This document shows positions 50,920-60,800 of a DNA stretch of 64,000 nucleotides, piece after piece; the first letter of the stretch is position 1; the number at the start of each line of letters is the position of its first letter. The stretch comes from Smittia aterrima (taxonomy: Eukaryota; Arthropoda; Insecta; Diptera; Chironomidae). The notes below the pieces were generated by a model. The model saw only the letters and a program-made list of their open reading frames with translations, was not told the DNA's origin and ran no database searches. The position numbers were made by a program, and so were the translations under genes. The stretch is taken from assembly GCA_033063855.1 (NCBI GenBank), contig CP093831.1:5456001-5520000 (forward strand), written 5' to 3'.

Positions 50920-52103
50920 TTATGGTTTCAATTTTTCTTCTGTTTCCGGAACTTCTTTTAGATCATCCATGTATTGCTGAAAACGAAGTTTCTTCTTCAT
51001 TAGTTCCTTCAGAGCCACTGGAGATAAAGGCTCGTTCTTCATACGGAAGTAGATGTGCAATACTTCACTACAGAATAATTAGAGAACATTTAAATTAAGC
51101 TGATCAGTATTAGAAGAAATAATTTTAAGTTACCGCTTCACAACTTTCCATGAATCCTTTTTCAACTCCTCCAAATCATCATAAATCCAAGCCCAGCAGT
51201 AGAGGTCAACAGCGTTCTCTTTCGACAACTTCGAACGTATTTCTATAGCACAAACTTCTTTCAATTGCGGTAAATCGTAGTAATCTGCAGCTTCGTACAA
51301 TGCTTGAGCTACTTCAGAGAGGTTCTCTGGTAATTTCGTTGAGTAGATGAACTGCAACAAATTTTTGAATACTTCCGGCTCAATCTTGTTAATTTCACAA
51401 ACATTGTCTCCGGCTTCTTGCAAGTCTGAATTGAAAAGTCGATTGAACACAGGACTTGCAGCAGCAAGAACGCATTTCTGAACCTTGATTTCTTCTCCTT
51501 TGACCATAAACTTGAAGTCATGATAGGATGAATCGGTGGCCATTTTGTAGTAATTGTTGATGATGTTGCTGTAACCTTTCATTGGATTGAAGAACCTGGT
51601 GCTGACTACGGATTTTTCAAATCGCTTGATTGTTAATTTCATGTCCATCGAAATATCTTTAGGCACTGTTTTAACATAAAGTGAAACTTTTGACTCATAG
51701 ATGGTTACAATGTTTGTTAACTGGTGCCAGTTGGTTGCAGCCTTTTCGTCGCTTTTTGGGATGTTTACTGCGAAGCTAAATTTGCAGTTTTTAAGTTCCA
51801 CGACTTGATCTGGTGATCGAGAAATGTGAACCGAGATCGGTAAATAGTATTGTCTATTTCCACTGTTATAAACATATTGACCAACTGTCACCCACCTAAT
51901 GAAAATAAAAATAAGCTTCTTAGTGAATCAAATCAATAGAAGTCTTACCACTCAGCATCAATGAACAGCAATTTAACCTTTCCAGTGACAATAGGTTCGT
52001 CCAAATTCGAAAAGTTTTTAAAAAGCAATGAAAATTTTGATTCCTCGATGATCTCTTCACTGTAACGCACTTCAAAGTCTTGAACAGCATTTGCTTCATC
52101 CAT
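50920..52103 (-). CDS. MATH-like/BTB (speckle-type POZ-like) protein, copy B
   Basis: Three exons, 52103-51949, 51895-51134 and 51067-50920, encode 354 residues starting MDEANAVQDF. The layout is that of gene A: a MATH-like N-terminal domain (FIDAEWWVTVGQYV, CKFSFAVNIPKS, MDMKLTIKR) and a BTB domain at about 173-275 (HDFKFMVKGEEIKVQKCVLA, NRLFNSDLQEAG, IYSTKLPE, LYEAADYYDLPQLKEVC). The C-terminal tail has the same IYFR-KNEPLSP block as gene A. In this copy the BTB helix has QKC where most BTB proteins and copy A have HKA, so the usual His of the HxxxL motif is replaced by Gln. A role as CUL3 adaptor is inferred from the family. Both introns fall at the same codons and phases (TG|G of Trp; CG|N of Arg) as in copy A, so they are tandem duplicates. 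Confidence 0.92.
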
Positions 52104-53523
52104 TTTCTCCTTATTTGATCCTTGAAACGATATTCTTGATATTTTAAACGAAATTTAATCGATCAGGATAAATTGTAAACACATGGACTGTCAGATTCTT
52201 TAACAATTGAAGAAGGAGACAAGAGATGAGTGAGATGAAAAACTTTAAGAGAAAGGCTGACCAGATTTCTTCCTCATGAAGATTGATCATTCAAAGAATC
52301 AAGGTTCCCAAACAAAGTGCGAAGCAATTGTTCTACTCACGTGGAGCTAACGGCCATTCATTGATAAGCAGACAAACGTTTACTCTGCAAATGGCCACTA
52401 AATTAAAAAAGTTTCTCTTCTCCCACGTAAACGTTCTTCTTGCCCAAGCACGGAAAAAATATGCTCATTAAATCGCTTGTCTTGATTCCGTTAATGACTC
52501 AATTTCGGGTCATAAAAATGGAAGAGCGGAGCACTAGCGAATAATGCGATGAACGAGAAGAAAGTGGCATCGAAAATAAAAGAAAAATTGCTACAAGGGA
52601 AATTCAATGTGAGCAAATTATCCAAACAATTCGTTTAATGAACTTTCACTTCATTTTTATGACTTGTGATTCACCCCGGAAAGGAAAAGCAACGACAAAG
52701 AAGGGAAACACTTAAATGGCATGAAACGAAAGGCGAAGAAAAGCTCATTTATTTTCTAGCTTAAGTTTCTCAACGACTCGACTGGGAATTCTCAAGATCA
52801 CGTGGAATATTTAAGGTAATTTGGTCGTATCTTCGTGGCCAAAGGTCACCTGATATCTGCTAGAACGTAAAAGCTGGAAAATCATCTTCTCAAATCTTTT
52901 TAGTTTTCAAATATTTGCTTAAAATTGAGAAGCTTTATAATCCTCAACAGCAGCCGAATGATTCCCGCTTTTGACGGTGAATAACGATGAAAGAATATTG
53001 TATGATTTTTATCGCCTTTTTATTATTGTCCCGGTTCGCTCTGGTGAACAAGCGAAAGTCGCGCATTGTGTAATTTGATGTTCTCGGGGATGAATCGACA
53101 GTGACGCTCACAATCGAAAGCTCTCAAAAGCTTCGCGCGCCTGAAACCTATCGACGAACTCATCCTCTTTTATATCTTTCCATTATGATGGAAATTTTCA
53201 AACATGTTAAATTAATGTTTGCCTTCACACGAAGCGAAAAGGAAAAATGAGAAATTTCACATCGTAAATTGCGATTCCGTTGTTCTCGTCTCTCCACACA
53301 TATCTAAAACACGAGAAACATTCAGTTAAAATCAACTTTATTTCAATTTCTTCCGGCTGCTTTCGTTGCAATTTTCTCGCTTTTCGTGAAAAATCGAGGA
53401 GAAAATTTAACAATAGCGTTGGATTGTAACGACAACGTTAAGGCTTTGTGAGTACGGTTTCCATCGAAATCTTTGAGCTAGTGCGATAAACGAGGTAGCA
53501 ATGTTAGGAAGTGTGGAATTGAT
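52104..53523. other. Intergenic DNA without a supported gene
   Basis: About 1.4 kb of AT-rich spacer between the divergently descended BTB pair and the 3' end of the DUF1487-like gene. Frames of about 62 codons have no motif. Confidence 0.4.
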
Positions 53524-54647
53524 TTAGTTAGCAAAGGTTTCACCGAAGGGAATCACGACGGTTTGGAAAGACTTGTCGCGGAATGTAGTGATGAAATGTG
53601 TGTTGTCGGAAACCGAAGAAATTGTTCCTGTATCACCAGCAGTTGCTTTAGCAAGCACATCAGGATTTTCGCAAACTATATTTCCGTTGTAAAATGGAAT
53701 ATCCTTATGAATGACGCCGTGTGACGAGTTCAACCAAATCTGACGAGAATTCGGCAACGAATTAATCCACTCGAAGGCGATTGAGATGTTCTCGCACCAG
53801 AGATTTACTGACTTGGCAGACTTAGCGAAAGTGATGCCTTCCTTTGTTGTTCTGAAGAATTCGAGTGAGATAATCGGCAAGTCATCTGAACCAATCAGAG
53901 CGGGAGGACATCCAACTATTGCCGGTCCACTGCTATTCCACATGACAGTAAATCCTTTCATAGTAAACTCCATCATTTTCGCCTTAAGTTTATTCTTATC
54001 CTCTTTAGGATTTGGTTTTTCCTTCATAGCATCCATTTTCTGCGTAAGCGACTGAAGAAATGCCTTTGTGACAGAAACTTGAACAAGGATCGACCGTAAA
54101 ACGTTCAAATCTTCAGCTTGGAGGCATCGAATGATAAAGTCTGTAGCTGATTCTAAATCACTGTTTTCAGCTATGATAATCGTGGAGTTTGTGTTTTTGA
54201 TCGGAATCTACAAAAATGATTCGAGCGATAACAAAAGAAAGCCGAAGTGCGCGCGAAAGACAATAGAACTTACCGACAATTGTTTCTTCCCGTCGTAATT
54301 CATGTTCGAGTAACTTTCCTTAAACGCTTTCAGGTCCATTAGATAATATTCGACTCGCAAGGTCAATTTTAAGATGAACAGAGCGTGATTTGAAAGTTTA
54401 TGATCTTTTTCTGATAAGAATTCTTCTGATAAGAAGTTGCTCGGATTGCCGCAAAACGTTTTCAACAAACCAAAACGCGACAGTTGCTCATATGCCGAAG
54501 TTTTGCTCAGCTAACCAAAACAAAACAATATTTGAGAAAAAGTTGAATTCCGTTTTGAAATTGCTTTGATTAAGAATAATTAACTGTTCATCGTATTCGC
54601 TAAGCAGTTTTTCGCAAGCAGCGACTAAAGTTTTACTAATTTTTCAT
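53524..54647 (-). CDS. DUF1487 / aldehyde-dehydrogenase-like protein, first exon tentative
   Basis: Two exons are well supported: 54510 (or 54505)-54274 and 54207-53524, joined in phase by a 66-nt GT-AG intron. The second carries the signature of the insect DUF1487 family, which resembles the C-terminal half of aldehyde dehydrogenases: a shallow N-terminal block (IIIAENSDLESATDF, ILVQVSVTKAFLQSL), then ISLEFFRTTKEGITFAK, VNLWCENISIAFEWINSLP and a QIWLN strand. I see no catalytic Cys motif, so enzyme activity is doubtful; the role is unknown. No in-frame ATG precedes the first exon. One solution is an 11-nt exon (54647-54637, MKN+TA) with donor GTAAAAC, joining at 54505 to give 308 residues; that ATG is only 19 bp from the COX15 ATG, so it needs transcript evidence. 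Confidence 0.65.
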
Positions 54648-54666
54648 TTATAAACGAATTCGCAAA
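54511..54666. promoter_or_regulatory. Compact divergent promoter region, DUF1487-like gene and COX15
   Basis: Fewer than 160 bp separate the well-supported exons of the two divergent genes. No TATA box is obvious. The arrangement implies a shared or overlapping promoter with overlapping 5' leaders. Confidence 0.4.
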
Positions 54667-56177
54667 ATGTTTTCGTCTTTTCTGGTTTCACGAAGTTTAA
54701 TCAAAACCGCGGGTCTCTACTGCAAGCAAACAATACCGAGGAGTATTCCCAGAAACTTCAGTTCAACAATTCAACGACAAAGCAATGTACTTGCACCTAA
54801 AAGTTTTGTAAGAAATTAAAATTATTGTAACATCGCAATTAACATTTTTCAATTTTAGACACTACTGGGTCCAAAGACCTCAGCTCTTCGACTTGCAGTC
54901 ACAAGATTCTGTTCAAATGCATCACAGTCAGCCAATCAACCTGGAAAGAAAGCTGTCGGATGGTGGCTTGTTGGATGTTCCGGAATGGTCTTTGTTGCTG
55001 TTATTTTAGGTGGGGCTGTCGTTTATTCAATTTTAATATGGAGCGTGTTGACTGTGATAACTGAAATTATTCCGAGAACAATTCGCTAATAAATGAGTTG
55101 AACAAAATAATAATTTCTATTAAATTTTGAAGGCGGCGTGACAAGATTAACTGAATCGGGTTTATCGATGGTCAGATGGAAGTTGCTCGGCGAAAAGCCT
55201 CCGAGAAGTGAAGAAGATTGGATTCAAGAATTTGAGACATACAAACAATTCCCTGAATTTAAATTGTGAGTACAAAATGAGAATAGAAAGTGAAGAAAAA
55301 AAATTAAAAAACTTTCGTTTTTAGGAAAAATCAAGATATGACATTAGAAGAATTTAAATTCATCTTCTGGATGGAGTATGGACATCGAATGTGGGGTCGA
55401 TGGATTGGCGCATACTTTGCTCTTCCAGCTGCTTACTTCTGGTCACGAGGATATTTCAACAAAGGAATGAAAATTCGAGTAGGAATATTTGGAACATTAA
55501 TTGGATTGCAAGGACTGATGGGATGGTACATGGTGAAATCTGGACTGGAAGATCGTTTCCACGGAGAAAATGATGTGCCGAGAGTATCGCAGTATCGTCT
55601 CGCTGCTCATCTTTCATTTGCTTTCGTGCTGTATACGCTCTTTCTGTGGTCAGCGCTTGATCATCTGCTACCAGCTCAAGCATTAACAGAAGTAACGAAA
55701 TCAGCATTACGATTCAGAAAGCTCGCGCATGTTTCAAAGGGAATGGTTTTCCTAACAGCAATGTCAGGTGCTTTCGTTGCTGGTCTTGATGCTGGACTCG
55801 TTTACAATTCCTTCCCAAAAATGGCTGATCGATGGATTCCCTCAGATATCCTCGCATTATCTCCGACACTAAGGAATTTCACTGAAAATCCAACGACAGT
55901 TCAGTTTGATCATCGAATTCTTGGAACGGCAACTTTAACGTTGATCTCTGGACTTTGGTTCCTTTCGAGAAAGTGCAAACTTCCACCGCGAGCATATAAA
56001 GCAGCAACTGCTGTCGCAATCATGGGTTGGATGCAAGTGATTCTCGGTATTACAACTTTACTAACTTACGTTCCTGTGCCACTCGCAGCAAGTCATCAAT
56101 CGGGATCATTAGTCCTTCTCTCTCTTGCTGTTTGGTTGACTCATGAATGTAAATTGTTAAAGAGAATACCGAAATAA
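54667..56177 (+). CDS. COX15: Haem A synthase COX15
   Basis: Four exons, 54667-54807, 54859-55009, 55133-55265 and 55325-56177, encode 425 residues. The N-terminus is Arg/Ser/Lys-rich without acidic residues (MFSSFLVSRSLIKTAG), a mitochondrial targeting sequence. The body is unmistakable COX15: VILGGVTRLTESGLSMV, FIFWMEYGHRMWGR, QYRLAAHLSFAF, SGAFVAGLDAGLVYNSFPKM, VQFDHRILGT and PLAASHQSGSL. The conserved haem-ligand histidines are H162, H237, H338 and H399. The protein of the inner mitochondrial membrane oxidises haem O, made by COX10, to haem A for cytochrome c oxidase. Length is normal for the family. Intron 2 is unusually long for the gene (123 nt) and open in frame for 26 codons. An AATAAA overlaps the stop codon. 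The first initiator tRNA gene begins 53 bp downstream on the opposite strand. Confidence 0.97.
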
Positions 56178-56178
56178 A
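56173..56178 (+). terminator. AATAAA overlapping the COX15 stop codon
   Basis: The last codon AAA and stop TAA plus one base create AATAAA. Only 53 bp remain before the end of the opposing tRNA gene, so a very short 3' UTR using this signal is plausible. Confidence 0.4.
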
Positions 56179-56230
56179 TAATTTAAAATAATTAGTAAAA
56201 CAGATAAAGATCAAAAAAGTTAATTAAACT

Positions 56231-56302
56231 TAGCAGAGCGTAGTTTCGATCTACGGACCTCTGGGTTATGGGCCCAGCACGCTTCCACTGCGCCACTCTG
56301 CT
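56231..56302 (-). tRNA. Initiator tRNA-Met (CAT), copy 1
   Basis: A 72-nt cloverleaf reads AGCAGAGTGGCGCAGTGGAA at its 5' end. Initiator marks are visible: an A1-T72 pair, three G-C pairs in the anticodon stem (GGGCCCATAACCC) and a T-loop with A in place of T54 (GATCGAAAC). There is no intron. Downstream on the minus strand a T6 run at about 56,205-56,210 can terminate RNA polymerase III. It points toward the COX15 3' end. Confidence 0.97.
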
Positions 56303-56940
56303 CAATAGTTTATGCGAAGAATCTTGGCAAAACATTCATTTTGTTCCGCTTTCAAAGTTATTCTGATTTCATGATTTCTCATAAATATTTCTCATCCCAA
56401 AATGACATTTGATTTGAATCAAGAAGTCGCATTCGAAGAAGAGAAACATTCTCGAGAATGTATCGATTTGACTTAACATATCATTTATCTACGAATTGTT
56501 TAAAGATAATTGATAGTCAATCGAATAAGCAGTTTGGCGAATTTATGTTTCGCGTCGCATACTGTGCTTGAGTGTCGGTTTTAAATTTCCGAACGTAAAC
56601 CAATGCTTTACGATTATTCTATTTGGCAAATAGTTTTTGTTGGTAATGGAAATTATGCTGAAGAGACACATTTTGTTTCTCATTGTCATTAGATATTTTG
56701 TAGTCACAAAATGAAGTCTCATTTAATGATTTAATTAAAATCATTTAAGTTTATCAATAACATTCCATGGGAAACAAATTTCATTGATTTAAAAATTTGT
56801 TCCATAGAAAAATAATTTCAAGACAAAATAAAAAAAAATGTTTTTTGCAAAAAATGTTGAAAAAATTATTTTTTAATTTTGATTTGATAACTCGATAAAT
56901 TATCTATCAAAATATTAAAATAAAAAAAAAAGTTTAACCA
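56303..56940. other. Spacer between the initiator tRNA genes
   Basis: 638 bp of AT-rich DNA without a gene. The flanks of the two tRNAs do not resemble each other beyond the tRNA itself. Runs of A on the plus strand just before 56,941 give a long T-tract terminator for copy 2. Confidence 0.5.
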
Positions 56941-57012
56941 TAGCAGAGCGTAGTTTCGATCTACGGACCTCTGGGTTATGGGCCCAGCACGCTTCCACTG
57001 CGCCACTCTGCT
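56941..57012 (-). tRNA. Initiator tRNA-Met (CAT), copy 2
   Basis: Identical over all 72 nt to the gene at 56,231-56,302 and in the same orientation. A run of more than eight T on the minus strand follows about 8 nt after the 3' end. The gene is divergent from ash1. Confidence 0.97.
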
Positions 57013-57400
57013 GTACGGTTGTTATATCTAAGCTTTGCAAGAAGACAAATATAAACAAGAGAAAAGAAAATTCGAAGAAATATTTGACATTTTTATGAAA
57101 TAGGTTGACTTAGAGAAGGTTTGATTAGAGATAAAGAGTTACTGAAATATTTATTGAGGTAGGACTTGCAAGTGTAGAAGAGACATTTTATTTCTTCTTT
57201 GTAATAAAAGAAATGTTATCAAGAAAATGTCAGATTACATTGAATATTCCTAAAATATTTTAATTCTTGAAAGAAAACATCGGAAAGCAATTAAATTTAT
57301 TTTTCGTTGATTAAAGATGTTTTATGAAAAATATTTATTTATCAGAAACTTAATAAAATTTTGTAACGTTACACATAATTTTAAACAGAGTTAAAATTGC
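57013..57400. other. Upstream region of ash1
   Basis: AT-rich DNA between tRNA copy 2 and the presumed ash1 leader exon. No TATA box or known core element is clearly placed. Confidence 0.3.
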
Positions 57401-57832
57401 GACATCTGAACGTGAGCTTGTCGGCAAAGCGATGGAAGCGGTTTACGCTTCTTTGTCTGTTTGGTGAGTAAATATTTCGTTCAGCGACACTATGTCAACA
57501 TTTAGAAATATTTAGCGATTTAGAGAGTTTCTGGCGATTAGAATTAATTTGCGAAAGGTTTTCTCGATCATAAACTCGCGGTGAAAATAACGAGCTTGAA
57601 GATTGTAAAATAAAGCTAAAGAAGCTCAAGTTAAAGTGAATATTCGAAAGTTTAACGAATATTTCTCAATTTCGCGGTTTTATCGAGTCTTCAACGGAAT
57701 CAAAGTGTACTGCAAGTTTAATATTAATCGATCCATGAATAACAAATTCTTCTCACTAAATATTTTAGACATAAGGAGCAAAAAGTTTGATGACTCGTGC
57801 GAATGCTAATTAAAATTCAATAAAAATTAAAA
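57400..57832 (+). promoter_or_regulatory. ash1 5' leader with an intron and three small upstream ORFs
   Basis: A GTGAGT donor at 57,464 and a TATTTTAG acceptor ending at 57,768 define a 305-nt leader intron. Upstream of the donor, an ATG at 57,432 opens a short frame (MEAVYASLSV) whose stop codon TGA is formed across the splice junction (TG|A). After the junction, ATGs at 57,790 and 57,803 open frames of 7 and 6 codons before the main start at 57,833. The transcription start is not visible, so the leader's 5' limit is approximate. Confidence 0.5.
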
Positions 57833-60800
57833 ATGGACACCAACCTGGACAACGACGGATCCAGTAGCGACTTGGACATTAGCAGTGATATCAATGGATG
57901 CATTAAATCGCTTGACGATGATATTGAAGGGCCGATTAAGAGTAAAGAAACTCCCGCCGATGATCAATCGTCTCGATCTAGCAGTTCGAGTAGCTCATCT
58001 TCTTCAAGCGACTCCTCCTCATCTTCGTCATCGAAATCATCGAAAACTTCGTCGTCACATAAGAAAACAAAGGAGAAAGCACCAGATCCGAAAGTGGTTG
58101 TTCCGCCACCGCCAACAATTGTAACTATTACAGATCGAGTGCTGTACCCAGCTAGACTTTATAAGAAACCATTAGATAAGACACACAAAGTTCAACACAG
58201 ATCTCGTTCTCGATCGAGAGCACCACGTCCGACCAGAGAATCCGGTTATAAAACGGATGGGTCAGTGACGTCTGACAAGAGTATGCGACGAAGAAAGTCA
58301 AGAGCGCCTTCAGCTCCTCGAGTCAATGCGGATATTGACTTAGATCTCTGTAGCCTTCAGCTCAGTACAGAGCCATCAACTTCAGTGAAACTGACGAAAC
58401 GCAACGTGAACATGATGGCGCGAAAAAATGATACCAACAACAATCAAAGCAGCAACAATAAAATTAGACCAACGGCACTGAATCTTGAGCTAAATCGTCG
58501 ATTGCTAGAGCATAAAATGGATCTAAATGGGAAGAGTTCTTCCTTTTCTTGCAAAATTGGATTCAAAGGATTCAAGTCCAGTCAGTCGTTTCAAGAGCTA
58601 ACAGCAACGTCTCGTGTCATGGCTCCATCATGGACAGCTCAAGAAAAAGTATCTGCGAAACCTGTCAAATATGCCAAATCACTCCCACGAACTATCAAAT
58701 CAAGAAGATCGTCAGTGGCCAGTCGAGCAGGATCAGTTCGAAGTGCGACATCAACAATTTCTCGAATGAAACGAGCTACGACACCAGCAGTGGTCAAGAA
58801 CAACGAATATGTTGTTGCACAAGTAGCAGAGATCACTGCAGCTCTCGCCAAGTGCACAATTAGCTCAGCTAAGAACTCAAAGAATTCGAAGATGTTGAAA
58901 CTGATGCAGACTCCGTCATCTAAGAAGAAAAAGACTGTAAACAAAAGACGAAGTAAGAAGAACGACTTAGTGCCTGTCGCCGAAGACCACAAGTTGCCTC
59001 TTAAAAAACGTCATTACTTGATTGCTGACGATAATGGAATCGCCAAACGAAAGAGACTCAAAAAGTCGGCTCCACCAGGAATTTTCGAGCCAACAGAGCA
59101 ACATGATGACACGAGTTCTTTTGATGTTTTCAATATCATGTGTCCACACGAACCTGAATCGAAACCAGCCGCTAAATCCGTTGTCGACAATATTCTCACA
59201 AAACTTGATCCGACAGGAAACAAACGAAAGCGAAGAAGAGCCAATCGAACAGGTTTTCCAACTCCGAAACGACCGAAAAAGAAAGTCATCAACGACAATG
59301 CCAGCGATACATCAAGCGTCGTGCAGAAGCGACCGAAGAAACAGCCAAAGTCAGTGCCAGAAGAGAATCTTCAAAGTCTTTCACTTCGTCAACTCCAATT
59401 GAAACAGCAAAAGGAAATCGAATTGAACAACATTTCTGAGTCTCGTACGATAAGGGGACGCGCCAAATCTGTCTGTCACGTTGAAGCTCCTGAGCCAGTT
59501 GTGAAAAGAAAACGAAGGCAAACGATATTTGTAGATAAGGAAGATATCCTGGAGAAAATAATTGAAGCTCAACCGATAAAAAAGAGACGTCAAACAATTC
59601 TTGTTGACTCTCCAAGCTTAAAGAAGCTTCGAGCGGATTCGAAGAAGTTAGAACCGCTGAAACCAGAGTTTCCTGTTAAGTTGATACCAAAAAATGTTTA
59701 CAATGGCGACACACAGAAGCGAGCATTCGTCGCAAGCCTAAAAGGAACTAAATGCCGATGTGCACCAAATCCTTGTGGAGAGTCGTGCCTGAATCGATCA
59801 ATGTTCATCGAGTGTGATGTTAGTATTTGCGGAAAGAGTTGTACAAACACAGCAATTCAAACTGGCGGATTATTAACTAAGGAAGTTGAAAAATTCAAAA
59901 CTGAGCACAAAGGCTTTGGTGTGAGGACCAAGAAAGACATTCCAAAGAAAACGCTTATTCTCGAATATACCGGCGAAGTTCTTTTCTTAGAAACCTTCCG
60001 ACAACGAATGCAAACGATATACAAGAGCGATCAGCATCATTATTGTTTAGAGTTGAGTGGAGGATTAGTATTGGACGGTCATCGAATGGGATCGCTCTGT
60101 CGCTTCGTGAATCACTCGTGTAAACCTAATTGCGGTATGGCGAAAATTTACGTCGATGGACTACCAAGAATGATTCTCCAAGCTGAGGAAGATATTCCTC
60201 ACGGTACTGAGTTGACTTACGATTATAAATTCGACAATTTTGAAGACATGACACCTCAGCAATGTTTCTGCGGAGCAGACACATGTCGGGGAACTTTAAG
60301 CGCACATCTGAAAGCTCCAAGACGAGCGAGCATGTCAACAAAGGTAAACATTTATTTTTGTACGATAAGCTTGTATTTATTTTCTTTTACTATTTTTAGG
60401 ATGGAGAAGTCGTGGTTAAACGTGGAGGGCGAAAAGGACGAATGGCTCTAACTTGTGCAAAGGCCAACTCGTGTTTCTTAATAAGAAACCTCAAACGTGG
60501 CGAGAAGAAATATCATCCTGACTTGTTGCTTCATTACCAAAGCTTAAAGAATAGTCTTGAAGGAGACCCCAAGGTTGGATTTGCCTTTGTTTCGAAGCCA
60601 CACGAAAGTTCACCTCCAGCGCCTGAAACTCCTAAACCAGTTGAGGAAGAATCTCCAAAGGATCCAGAGCCGATTGTTGTACAACAGCCGTTATCAGAGC
60701 AATCACAAATTCTCTGGCAGATCTGTGAACGTCTCGAGAGTCTACATGGTCCTGCGATCGAAGAGATTTTACTTCCAATCGCTCCGAAGACCGGACATTC

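Noticed and set aside
55456..55707. Minus-strand frame of 83 codons inside COX15
   Set aside because: It is antisense to a conserved COX15 exon and is a shadow of that coding sequence.
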